DNA of 64,000 bases from Chrysoporthe austroafricana. Taxonomy: Eukaryota > Ascomycota > Sordariomycetes > Diaporthales > Cryphonectriaceae. Both the position numbers and the translations under genes were made by a program. Numbering within the stretch: position 1 is the first letter of the stretch; every line of letters begins with the position of its first letter. A model generated the notes under the pieces. It was not told where the DNA came from. It ran no database searches and saw only the letters and a list, made by a program, of their open reading frames with translations. The stretch covers positions 2,604,001 through 2,668,000 of the forward strand of contig JYIP02000001.1 in the NCBI GenBank assembly GCA_001051155.2, in the 5' to 3' direction. Positions 1 to 9,999 of the stretch are shown here, one piece after another.

Positions 1-182
1 CGCGGAGATCGGCCCTCTGCCACTGAGAACGGGGCCCAACACGAACCATCGAGCTTGGTCTCTGGATAGGCACACACAATCACAAGAAGAGACCTCGTCA
101 CGGAGCCCTCGAGGCGATCACCTCCCAATAGCCCCTCGGCCTCTTCCACACCTTCGCAGCCAGCCAACCCCGTATGTCCAGC

Positions 183-716
183 TCAAGCACAAACGCCACG
201 AAAACGACCTGCCGCGCGGGCGCACTCGGCCGACATCGTCGCGTATTCCAGCACCTCCCCCGTGAAACCTTCTACCTCAGAGCTGACTAGGAACACGAAC
301 GGCCCGCCAGGCAAAGGTCTTCGGTAAGCCAGGCCCACGAGCTCGTCCTCGGCGTTGGCGTACTCTAGGGCGTACGCCCCGAGTTTGGGCCCGAAGAGCG
401 AGGTGGCCCGCGCGTAGTAGAGGGCGGCCCGCCATCCTCGGTCGTGCCGATGAGGGCGTAGGTCTAGGTGAGCATCCTAGTGTCCATCCTCTGGGCCGCG
501 AGCTGTTTCTGGTGCCACCGGAGGAGGAGCGGCGCCGGTAGGAAGAGGACCGTCAGCGCCAGCACCGGCTGCCAGGGGAAGAGGGCGGCGGTGGTCGCAG
601 GTGGGATCGAGTAGTGGATGGGGTTGCCGCTCCGGCCGCTCCGGGCCCCGCTGGTCTCGGTGGTCGCTGCCGCGGCCCGCTTCCCTGGGCAGGCGAGGCG
701 GGGTTGTCTTTTTTAC
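183..716 (-). pseudogene. Disrupted gene remnant with one membrane segment
   Basis: Reading down the minus strand from about 716, an open frame carries a hydrophobic stretch (ALFPWQPVLALTVLFLP) followed by a charged segment (RWHQKQLAAQRMDTRMLT). It then meets a TAG at 466-464. The same frame continues as TYALIGTTEDGG, and near 428-436 the protein-like reading moves to another frame. That frame (ALYYARATSLFGPKLGAYAL, later PGGPFVFLVSSEVEGFTGEV) ends at a TGA at 185-183. The frame has no usable ATG before the internal MDTRM. The two breaks and the absent start point to a decayed gene. The TAG could come from CAG by a C-to-T change of the RIP kind, but this is inference. An unrecognised intron could explain one break, not easily both. 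I do not recognise the family. Confidence 0.4.
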
Positions 717-2650
717 ATGATCATCATCAAGGCCAGTTTGGTCGTGGTTTGAGAACGCTGAAGCCGGGCTGAAGCCAGGGGACGATCCTATAAAGAGTCC
801 CCTACGCCTCACGTAGGCTAGCAATAACGACCCCGACGCGGAGGTGCGGCTTCATCAATACATGCGGCCCGCAGGAAGAACCAAATCCGGATGCGCATTG
901 AAGTCGACCTTTGAAGCACTATGCAACCTGCGGAGATAGTCGATGCTTGACTGTACCCCATAAGTGGTCCAGCTCCAAGCACAGTACGCCGCTCGCGTTT
1001 GCTCTAAACGAGCGGCTGCCGCCAGGGAGCCGCAACGCCCTCAACCTCGATAATGCGAAATATCACCCGTGGTCAGTCCGCATCGCACTGGGCGCTTGTC
1101 CACAGTTCTAGACGCCCCAGATTGTGAAAGCAAGACCCTTATATGCATGATTTCAACATAAGCCCCAGAACGTTAAGGTCAAGGCGGGGCCAGACCCAGC
1201 AGTCACACTGCATCTCGTGCTGGAATGGAAGAGCGTGACTCGTGACATGAAGCTGAATTTGGTCAAGTGCTCTGATGCGTCCGGTACCGTTGCTGTAGGG
1301 TGAAAATATACACAGAATATGCATAAAGTTACGAGATTAGGACGCAGCCCCATGCAAGATGCAACCAGGGGAAAAGAAAAGAAGAGAAAAGAAAGGAAGA
1401 GCATCACTAGAAATTCTTGAACAGAGAAACTTGCTCCTGCCTAGGCATGGTTTCTTGAGATTGCAGGAGCACACAGGTGTCTAAGCACGCTGTCTTGATA
1501 AAAAGTCTTGTCTATATAGTCTGTGCTTACTCGACTCGAAAAAAGAAGCCACTGACTATAGCTCAACTTTGTTGAAGAGATATTAGTAGCTCCCCCTAGG
1601 TCAGTCGAACCTAGCAGACAAGAGATCTTTAGAGCGGGCAGGGAAGCAATGCTCTTGAATAAGTAATAACAAGACAGTAACTAACACTGTTTACTTTGAT
1701 TTGACGCAAGAGAACGAACAGCTCACTCAAATTGGCTCAGTCGCTGGTTGTCGGATCTACAATCAACTTCATTAACAAAATTTTACAAACTTTCGCCTGA
1801 GCTATGTTAACTGCACAAGTCAGAATGCCCATTTCCTAATAGGGGAGCTTTCGTGTCGTTCTGGCGAATGACGGCCCGAGTAATCAACAAGAGGGCTCCG
1901 GTAGCACCCTATTCTTACGGAAATAATAGGAACGTGGGGTCTAGCCCAGCAAACAATCACACCCGTCAAGCGGCCCACTCGGCGAGACCCGATCAGCCCA
2001 CAAAGCGCGCTTACGAGGCGGGAAGCAGGCCCATTTAGACAGACATCGCTCGATTCTAGGCGCCGAATCTGCCCACTCGATCCTGCGCCTGCGCAGAGTC
2101 GCTGACAGGCGCTGCAGGGCCGCCGCGGCCGCGGGCCGCTTTTAGGCGATCATCTGCTCATACCTCGCACAACATGGCATGATGCCTCCCTCGCGACGTA
2201 GCCCAGGCCCTCGTCTCGCCCTGCTGCCCTCGTGTCGGGCTTTGCTCGCGGGCACGGCCACGATAACTCTTCGGCGGCCATCTGGCCATACTGGGGTAGC
2301 GAGGGAAAAAGTTTCTGGGGAAATCCCGAGGGATCGGGAAGGTAAGGCTGTCTCGCATGAGTGCATGTCTCTTCTCTAGTGTATAATAAGAGCCGCGCTC
2401 TTGATGTTGAAGTCGTGCCACCTCGCTTGTGTTCCATCATCAGCATCACAAGCCTTACACCTGAGACACAACGTCCAATCAGCCCTCAACCTACATACTA
2501 GGCATCGAAGGCCATTATCCACATCCTATATTCGAAACCCAAAATCGACCAAGGTCGTACCTGCATCGCCAAGGTTCCGATACATCAACTCCACTCTTCG
2601 AATCATATACGCACCACTCGCGGTTCAACTCGCACAATCAACATACAACC
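717..2650. other. Intergenic, no gene seen
   Basis: Only short, mutually overlapping frames occur here and none has protein-like composition. Purine-rich runs of the GAAAAG type lie at about 1369-1400. The last 250 bases are the presumed promoter and leader of the small mitochondrial-type gene that follows. Confidence 0.6.
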
Positions 2651-3000
2651 ATGTCTCCAATCGTCGCCCGAGCCGCCATACGTGCTACACGCACTGCCGG
2701 ACAGAACAGGCAATTCTCTGTCATGCGGACGATGCGCAACATGGCCCGATCTTTCGAGCCGCATCCCTTCCAGAGGCTACCTAACGCCGCGACGCCCCAG
2801 AGGGCCGACTGGAGCAAGCTGGTCAAGCGCTCCGCCGGACAGGCCATGATGTAAGCCTCGCCTTTCTCAGACCACCGTCTCCCCGGGTATTTAGACAGTT
2901 CATGAGACTAAGAGTGCAATTTCACAGTTACTTCCCCGGCTTCGCTTTCATCCTCGGCTGGCCGTGGCTTGCCAAGGTCGGCCTCGACGGACGCCTGTAA
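2651..3000 (+). CDS. Small mitochondrial-type membrane protein, 90 aa, two exons
   Basis: Exons are 2651-2850 and 2928-3000, joined by a 77-nt intron (GTAAGC to TTCACAG) that splits an Ile codon; 273 nt encode 90 residues. The start sits in a good context (ACCATGTC). The first 35 residues are rich in Arg, Ala and Ser with no acidic residue, as in a mitochondrial presequence (MSPIVARAAIRATRTAG). The second exon supplies one short hydrophobic segment (YFPGFAFILGWPWLA) and the C-terminal tail KVGLDGRL. The overall look is that of a small single-pass inner-membrane protein, such as an accessory subunit of a respiratory complex. I cannot name the family: the LGWP core recalls yeast Cox26, but that is only a resemblance. 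Without splicing, the first exon would stop one residue further on and lose the membrane segment, which supports the intron. Confidence 0.7.
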
Positions 3001-4155
3001 ACGATATTGCCTTCAATGGCATAGGTAGTGATGAGGCAGCAGTGGAGAGAATAGAGCATGCGGGGCGGAGCATTTGGGATACCCAAGTAGATGGGATGGC
3101 ATACCTCAGGCATGGCATCTAGCTGCGGCACACCCTGCATTGTGGTCGGCGTTCTTGGGATATTCGGGAGCTTTGATTGGGTTTAGGATACCAAAACAAC
3201 TCGGAAAGCTCTTACGAGAATAATTTTACTTTGTTCGAAACCATCTTCCTGAAAGTTCTTCGAGATGCATGTCTATGAGATTTCGCGACCAGCGTCCTGC
3301 CTCGTCCCCTGGCCTCTCAGCCTTGCCCTGTGACCTTCACATAGAGGCATGTGATCATGCAACCTATTGCTGAAGTCTCCTCCTGTTCAATGGCAGCTGT
3401 TTCCAGAAAATGCAGAGTTGTTGAGTCAGAAAGCACCACATCGAACCTAGAGGACTAGTTGCTCGTAACCTTCTAAGGCGGATATAGGACTAATTGAACG
3501 AGAACGGTAAAGGCAATTTATGTAGGGCATGGGACCCTCCCTCGTCTCCTGTCAAAAAGAACTTCGGAAGCCGTACCCGAGAACGTGTCATTGTCAACTC
3601 CGTGCACCCAGACTCAAATCTTTCTATATCTGAAGAACTACGTAGTAGCGTCGCACCGTATCTTAACAGACCCTGCTATGCTTCTCCTGAGGAAGAGGGT
3701 TAGGGGTAATGAGAGCTCCGAGTCGGAGGACCGCATGGTGGCCCCTGCGCGTCGCGGCGAGGAGGGACCCTTGTCGATCTGTTTGTCTGAGTCGCGTCGC
3801 TGGCCACGACGTCGACGTCCCGCGATTGCAATCCAGGCATCCCACGACGACATCATCACCGCGACGACGGGCGCCGCCTAATCCGCGGGGTACGACACTA
3901 TCCACTTGTACTCTCGAGCCGCGGAAACCCGTCATGACCAGAGCGTGCGAACGGCAGAGCAAATAACAAGCAGCAGCCAAGACGACGCGAAACGGGCGCC
4001 CGCCGCGGTTCAAGGGCAGCTGTAACCGACTGACCTTCCCCCACACCGCACGAGCAGAGCAATCCAGGGACCCGCTAGCTGTTAAGCTTCCCCGTACGTA
4101 AGCGAACCAGGTCGTGGTCTGAAGGCACATTGAAGCACGCTCACAGCCCCTCAAG
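3001..4155. other. Intergenic: 3' region of the small gene and promoter of arp1
   Basis: No supported gene. Frames on both strands at about 3494-4208 overlap each other and run antisense into the arp1 start, so I treat them as chance. The last 250 bases are GC-rich and are the likely arp1 promoter and leader. Confidence 0.6.
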
Positions 4156-5556
4156 ATGGCCGACTCACTGCACAACGCGCCCATAGTGCTTGACAACGGG
4201 TCGGGCACGATCCGCGCCGGGTTCGCGGGCGACGACCTGCCGAAATGCTACTTCCCCTCGTTTGTCGGCCGGCCCAAACACCTGCGGGTGCTAGCCGGCG
4301 CGCTTGAGGGCGAGGTCTTCATCGGACAGAAGGCCGCGACGGAGCTGCGGGGCCTGCTCAAGATCCGGTACCCGCTAGAGCACGGCATCGTGACGGACTG
4401 GGACGACATGGAGAAGATCTGGGGATACGTGTATGACGAGGGGCTGAAGACGTTAAGTGAAGAGGTCTGACTGCCTCCCCCCCGTCCTCGTCATGAATGA
4501 TGGATTGTTTATCTTTTCTGGGGGCGGGCCCGAGCTGATCTTGTCCGTGATGTGAACAGCACCCTGTGCTCCTGACTGAACCGCCTCTTAACCCCCGCAG
4601 CAATCGCGACACGGCAGCCCAGATTCTCTTCGAGACCTTCAACGTCCCCGCGCTCTACACATCCATACAGGCCGTCCTGTCCCTCTATGCCTCCGGCCGC
4701 ACAACGGGCATCGTGCTTGATGCGGGCGACGGCGTTTCTCACGCCGTGCCGGTGTATGAGGGGTTTGCCATCACGAACAGCATCCAGCGTATCGACGTCG
4801 CGGGCAGGGACATCACAGAGTACCTGCAGACACTGCTGCGCAAGAGCGGGTACGTGTTCCACACAAGCGCCGAGAAGGAGGTCGTGCGGCACATCAAGGA
4901 GGCCGTCACGTACGTCGCGCACGATCCGCGGAAGGAGGAGAAGGACTGGGCGCAGGTGAAGCTTGACCAGAGCAAGGTGGTGGACTATACGCTGCCGGAC
5001 GGCAACAAGTTGAAGGTCGGTTGCGTCTGTTGACATCCCGTAGTGGCGATCTTGGCCACGATGCTGTGTCAGATGCGCGAGGGATGCTAACTTTGGCCTG
5101 ATTTAGATCGGAGCAGAGCGCTTCAGGGCACCAGAAATCCTGTTTGACCCCGAGATCATCGGCCTCGAGTATCCAGGCGTGCACCAGATCGTGGTCGATG
5201 CTATCAACAGGACGGACTTGGACCTGCGAAAAGCGCTTTACTCGAACATCGTGCTGTCTGGCGGTAGCACGCTCACCAAGGGCTTTGGCGACCGCCTTCT
5301 CACGGAGGTCCAGAGATTGGCGGTCAAGGACATGCGGATAAAGATCTTTGCGCCGCCGGAGAGGAAGTACTCTACTTGGATCGGTGGCAGTATCTTGGCT
5401 GGTCTAAGCACGTTCAGAAAGGTAAGCTGCTCCTAACCGGTGTTTTGGCAGGGAGGTGCCCTGGCGGGATGACAGCTGACGACAATATTACAGATGTGGG
5501 TTAGCATCGATGACTGGCATGAGAACCCGGACATAATTCATACCAAGTTCACATAA
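4156..5556 (+). CDS. arp1: Actin-related protein Arp1 (centractin), dynactin filament subunit
   Basis: Four exons (4156-4464, 4560-5015, 5107-5421, 5494-5556) keep phase and give 1143 nt, 380 residues, the usual Arp1 length. Actin-fold signatures are visible: phosphate loop 1 near the N-terminus ([17 protein letters not shown]), the second loop ([19 protein letters not shown]), the adenosine motif ([18 protein letters not shown]) and the C-terminal [17 protein letters not shown]. The PSFVGRPKH segment, the absence of actin-specific stretches and the C-terminal HTKFT favour Arp1 over actin. Arp1 builds the short filament of dynactin, which couples dynein to cargo on microtubules. In Neurospora the gene is ro-4 and its loss causes ropy hyphae and nuclear misplacement. 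Introns are 71-95 nt, placed where donor and acceptor restore the actin fold. The final exon is only 63 nt. Family assignment is firm. Confidence 0.95.
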
Positions 5557-6271
5557 TTAGTCAAGGTGGGAGAAGACTGCGGATGAAGCGAGCGTAGGGT
5601 TGACATGGAGGAGGGCGTCGGGGCGAGAGCGGGATGTACTCGAATTTCAGCATTAAGAAGCCTCGCATCATGCAAATATCGATGGGTTGATAGTGCAGTC
5701 GAGCACTTGTTGCTTGCTGTAGCCGGAGTTGACATCTCACATTCAGACTAGACGGAGGAAATGATACCCACGTTGACGATAAACAAGTTTGTCATGTGCC
5801 ATACATGGCGAGAACCTCGTTTCTGTTCAAGTGCTCAAACCCGGTGGGCCATGATATTCATGCTACATAATGCATAAAAATGCTAGGCGGTAGTGTCGCC
5901 ATATAAGATACTTTCAAATCGCTTCCTGGGGGATATTTTAAGAGCATAAATCGCTTTCCACCGAAAATTCACCAGAACAAACGCCGCTCGCAATGATAAC
6001 CCGCCTGGAATCTGCTAGCCAGGGGGTGTGTGATTGATCGAATATCCTTCTGTTTTCAAAAGAAAAAAGAAAAGGAAGGCCGATCCATCACCTCCTCTTT
6101 TGTGCGATTTCCCGTTTGAGCTGAGGCCCCAAGTCCATTAAAGAAAACCAAAACGCTGCCCATCACTTTTTGAATGCCGGAACGCCCCTCATAAATCAAG
6201 ATGTCGAATATGCCGCACCCCCTGCGGCTGTCATGATGATGCGTGTGCGTGTGAGAGTGAGATATAGCCGC
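5557..6271. other. Convergent intergenic spacer
   Basis: This holds the 3' regions of arp1 (plus strand) and the DUF3602-type gene (minus strand). It is AT-rich, especially at 5760-6090, with an A-rich run near 6058-6075. No coding signal was seen. Confidence 0.65.
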
Positions 6272-6757
6272 TTAGTCCTTCTTGAACACATCGCTCAGCC
6301 GCCTCAGCACCCCGGAACCGACACTCCCGGTACTGGAGGCGGAGCTCTCGCTGCCCTGCCTGCTCTTCTTGCCGCTGCTGAGCAGGCCGGTGGTGAAGTT
6401 GCCGGCGCCGCCGCGGCCAACGTGGTAGCCGGAGCGGGCCTGGACCTCGCCGCGCCGGTCGGCGCGGGAGAACTCGTCCTCGAACGACAAGACGGGCCGC
6501 TCGATATGGCTGTGGGCGTTGCCGGCACCGCCACGGCCCGAGTAGAAGCGGCCCCCCGCCGCGGCCCCGGAGCCCGAGGAGGATGCGGTGGCCGTGCTGC
6601 TGCCGGTGGTGACGGGGTGGATCGGGGTGGGCACGCCGGCGGGCGAGGTGGTCAGCGGGGCGCGGAAGTGGTTCCCTGCGCCGCCGCGGCCGGCGTGGAC
6701 GTAGGTGTTCTGAGCGACGGTGGGGTGGGGCTCGGTGATTGTGTAACGGGAGGGCAT
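6272..6757 (-). CDS. DUF3602-type protein with three GRGGAGN repeats
   Basis: A single exon encodes 161 residues. The hallmark is the heptamer GRGGAGN at three places: residues about 23-29, 73-79 and 113-119 (HAGRGGAGNHF, YSGRGGAGNAH, HVGRGGAGNFT). The linkers are low-complexity and rich in Ser, Thr, Ala and Gly, and the tail is charged (LRRLSDVFKKD). This pattern defines a fungal family of unknown function (Pfam DUF3602). Members are short, predicted disordered and lack membrane segments. I see no signal peptide or catalytic motif. The long plus-strand frame over the same bases (6170-6769) is Ala- and Gly-rich and is the complement of this gene. The start ATG at 6757 is followed directly by the conserved-looking PSRYTITEPHPT. 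Family call is confident and the role is unknown. Confidence 0.85.
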   Translation of the reverse strand: MPSRYTITEPHPTVAQNTYVHAGRGGAGNHFRAPLTTSPAGVPTPIHPVTTGSSTATASSSGSGAAAGGRFYSGRGGAGNAHSHIERPVLSFEDEFSRADRRGEVQARSGYHVGRGGAGNFTTGLLSSGKKSRQGSESSASSTGSVGSGVLRRLSDVFKKD

Positions 6758-9195
6758 CTTTTTTTTTGATTTATTTGTTGTCTTCTGAGAACTGGTGGTG
6801 AGCTCAGGTGTATAATGTCGGTATATCGGCTGGGACTTGTATAATGTGTCCCTGGTATTGCCTCAAGAGTTGTATGTTTGGTGTGTCCAGAAAATTAGAT
6901 ACCGATGTCCAGTAATAGTTCCCGACGATGGTAGGTCGATGAAGTTGTCGTCAGATGGTGTTGTTTGTTTAATATGTCACAAGGCTGTATTGGCGGGGGT
7001 AGGAGGCACAGTATGTGAGAAGGAGGGCGAGGACTTATATAGGAGGGAGAGGCCAAACTATTAATGACCTCCCTTCCAAACGAAATTTGCAGCCATGGCA
7101 ATCCCGCTACCAAGAACCGCATGACCCAAGACAAAACAAGGGAGAAGCCGTCCCGTGACGGGTACATTGTGAAGCCATGACACATCCATAGAAAATTTCC
7201 TCGAACTGGGTAGCTGGGCAAGGGAGGACAATGGATGGCGTGTGCTCGCGCCCAGGAGACAGACGTGTGGTGTGCCGCGGGGACGAAAGGCCAGGGCCAG
7301 CCAAAAGTCCCTCGCTAACAAATTCGTCATTCCAGCCATAAGAATTTTCAGCGCCTGACGGCTGGGCCACAGGCGCTAGAGGGCAGCTGGGAGGTGGAAA
7401 GTGGCCCTGAACCCGCTGCACTTAGCAGTTAACGGCAAGTGGCTCCAGGCAGGACCAGGCGCGGCCAGGGTGCCTCTCTGATGCCGAGGGACCAGCGCCT
7501 CGCCTGCTGTGGCCATGAGACCTGCTGGCCTTGTTTTCTATGGGGTAATTTTTACCCCATCGATTCCCTTCCCGCGACACTTTTTAGTCATGTCCAAGGC
7601 GGGAGGCCTTGTACCGGCCACGTATTGTCTTGCTGGCGGAGGTACCTCTGAGGTGCGTGAAATTCCTTTTCTCCTCCTTCATTTCCAGCCCGGCCGCTTG
7701 TGTTGCCCCCCGTTGACCACGTTTCTCGCAGGCCGGTACCTTCGTAGGGTCAGTGACGCCCGGACGGTACACCTTGGCTGCTCGTGCGAGTCTCGAGCTG
7801 TGACACCATCACACGGCACTTCTCGTGGCTGTGATTCGACGACGGCCCCGTGCGGGCCGCCGTGACGAGGGAGATCGCGCCCACGCCCGCTCACACGTCC
7901 ACGATGCATGGACGGGGCGAGACGAGACGCGGAGGACCTGCGCTGCCAACTCAGCCCGCCGGAGCTGCCTGTGACCTTCGATGGGCAGCCACGCAGCCCG
8001 GCCTTTCGAGGGACGGCGGACGAGGAGGGCTGTGGGACCGTCCTGACCGACTAGGAAGTCACTCGCGAGGCGAGGGGGTCGAGCCTCCATCGAAAGTGCC
8101 GTCAGCTTGCAGAGCTATTCCTGGAAGCGGCAAGGAAGCTGTCGACCCCGGATTTTAGGGCTGGCCCCGTGATGCTCAAGGCCAGGGAAGAGCTGTCCGC
8201 CGCGCGAGCGAGGAGGGGTCTCCACCCGACTAGCTGTCCTCTCCTCCATCCTCATGCAGGTTCTGAGACGGCAGTCGGGGACGGTGAGACTCGACAGGGT
8301 CTCCGTCGCACCTCACGAGAGCTCCTCGGGGCTCTCCTGGGGCGGGCGGCTCCCCCTCTCCTGGAGGCCTGGCTCGGTCTGGCGGCGACGCCGTGGTGGA
8401 CATTCGCGGTCAGGGAGGGGGATTGTGACTTGGCAGGGCTTGCAAGGTCCTCACTCGCCCTCTCACCTCGGCTCCTCGCGGCTCGAGAGGGAAGTGGATC
8501 TTCAGGGCTGAATTTGAACGCGCGGGACCGAGCGAAAATCTGGGGAAATACGCTACTGTGACAATAAAGACCGGCCCGGGTCAGACACAGCCTCCAGGTC
8601 TGCCCCTGACCACGAACTCCTTGGACATGACGAAAGAAGCAGAATTTTTCTGATTTTTTTCCCTGCCTTCTTTTCTTGTTTACTTCTTGCCTTCCCATGA
8701 CTCAACACTCGATTCCCATCACCGAGGTGACTGAATTTCTTTGTCTTTTTCTCTCCCCACTCTCTGCAAGGCTATGTGGCCTGGTCCCCTCAAGCTGAGA
8801 CTCGAAGACGGCAAGACTCTCTAGTCTCTTCTCTCCCGAAAGGGGCGGGAGCAAGTCTCCTATAGCCTATCGTCTAGCTGGCATGTTGTCATTGGGTCAC
8901 TATATTGGCCTTACCGAGGCGTCGTACCACCGTGCCATGCCAGGTACAGACGGACTTAGGTAAAATAGGAGTAATAGTGCCCCTAGCGGAACTTGTTGCA
9001 GCACCTTTGTGCACATCATGCAAGACGAATTCTCAGCATCTCCGAGGAGCTCGCTAGTCTTTAGAGAGGCAGCACGAAGGATGATTTGGAAGGCTACTGT
9101 TTGAATTGCACTTCGAGAAGATATTCGTTTCGAACATTCGTCTCTTTTTTCACTGTGGCTCTCTTCTCTCCTCCCGTCCTAATGTACCTCACAAC
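6758..9195. other. Long intergenic region, no recognisable gene
   Basis: The first 500 bases form the promoter and leader side of the DUF3602-type gene. From about 7080 to 8560 the DNA is GC-rich with frames open on several strands at once, but none has a start, splice pattern or motif that I recognise. About 8700-9195 looks like ordinary noncoding DNA at the 3' end of the SDR gene. Confidence 0.5.
7540..7560. repeat. Perfect 9-bp inverted repeat
   Basis: ATGGGGTAA and its exact complement TTACCCCAT flank a TTT spacer. It could form a small hairpin or bind a dimeric regulator. It lies about 0.8 kb upstream of the DUF3602-type gene, and nothing else supports a function. Confidence 0.5.
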
Positions 9196-9999
9196 CTAGG
9201 AGAAGGCGTGGTACTTCCCATCCACGAACGTGATGTAGGGCGGCAGCTCCTCATCTTCCATCAAGTGAAGGTACATCTTGAAGTGTCCATCGCCGTCCGG
9301 CTTGCTCCCCACAGGCCCACCCTGTGCCGTGCGCTCATCGGCGAAGAAGAACCTGCATTCACACAAACGCCAGTTAGCAAGGTTGCTCACTTCCCTCCCA
9401 GGGACCTGCTGCGATCTTTTTTTTGGGGGGGGGGGGGTTGAGGGAGAGAGAACTCACCGGATCCCCTTCTCCTTGAACGCCGCATCCGCCAACGCGACCC
9501 AGTAGTGCGCACCACTCTTGCCGACTCCCAGGTTCACCAGTGTCGGCACGGGCAGGACCTTCGTCGGAAGAAGGTTCCCCGTCATAATGAAGGTGCCCTT
9601 CCGCCCCTCGCCCCCACCCTCCTTCCATACCCTCACAGCCTCGCGGGCAGCGACGTAGGGGCTCTTGATCATGAGGTCCAGGTCCTTGCTGAACGCCTCC
9701 TCCGACACCTCGAGCGGGTTCCCGGGGTCGGAGGGGGGCGACACGGCCGCGGCGTTCCAGATCACCACCGAGGGGAAGGCCAGGCCAGCGGAGGCCAGCT
9801 GGCTGAACACCCCTGGGACGACCTTCGGGTCAGAGAGGTCTGCCTGGATGGAATGGATGTTGGCGTCGGTGGCGGAGGGCTTGGACCGCGAGACGGTCGC
9901 AACGCGGTAGCCGGCGCCGAGGAAGCCCTTCACAAGTGCGGCGCCGATGTTGGAGCCGGTGCCGAAGATGAGGGCCACGCGGGATGATGATGAGGCCAT
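9196..9999 (-). CDS. Short-chain dehydrogenase/reductase-like protein, atypical active site
   Basis: Two exons (9999-9458 and 9352-9196) give 699 nt and 232 residues. The junction ATC CG|G TTC keeps phase across a GTGAGT...TGCAG intron. The N-terminus shows a Rossmann nucleotide-binding turn (VALIFGTGSNIGAALVKGF, about residues 8-26), followed by acidic D(L)SDP and the WNAAA segment that replaces NNAG. The Ser of the catalytic region may be in TFIMTGNLL. The expected YxxxK motif is not intact: the aligned stretch is KSGAHYWVALADAAFKEKG, with Tyr present but no Lys four residues on. The C-terminus (FFFADERTAQGGPVG, later FVDGKYHAFS) resembles a fungal SDR-like group. Oxidoreductase activity is therefore uncertain. 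An upstream in-frame ATG at 10035 would add 12 residues; I prefer 9999 because the Rossmann strand follows at the usual distance. The intron contains a T8G13 tract at 9417-9437. Confidence 0.8.
9417..9437. repeat. T8G13 homopolymer tract in SDR intron
   Basis: A run of eight T followed by thirteen G lies inside the predicted SDR intron, about 20 bases from its donor. Such runs are prone to length change and sequencing error. Confidence 0.7.

Noticed and set aside
1561..1625. Possible tRNA T-arm (TTCGA with flanking CTAGG/CCTAG)
   Set aside because: The loop would be nine bases and no other tRNA arm pairs nearby.
3663..4208. 181-codon minus-strand frame upstream of arp1
   Set aside because: It runs antisense into the arp1 start and lies mostly in its promoter; no motifs.
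6170..6769. 199-codon plus-strand Ala/Gly-rich frame
   Set aside because: It is the complement of the GRGGAGN-repeat gene and has simple composition only.
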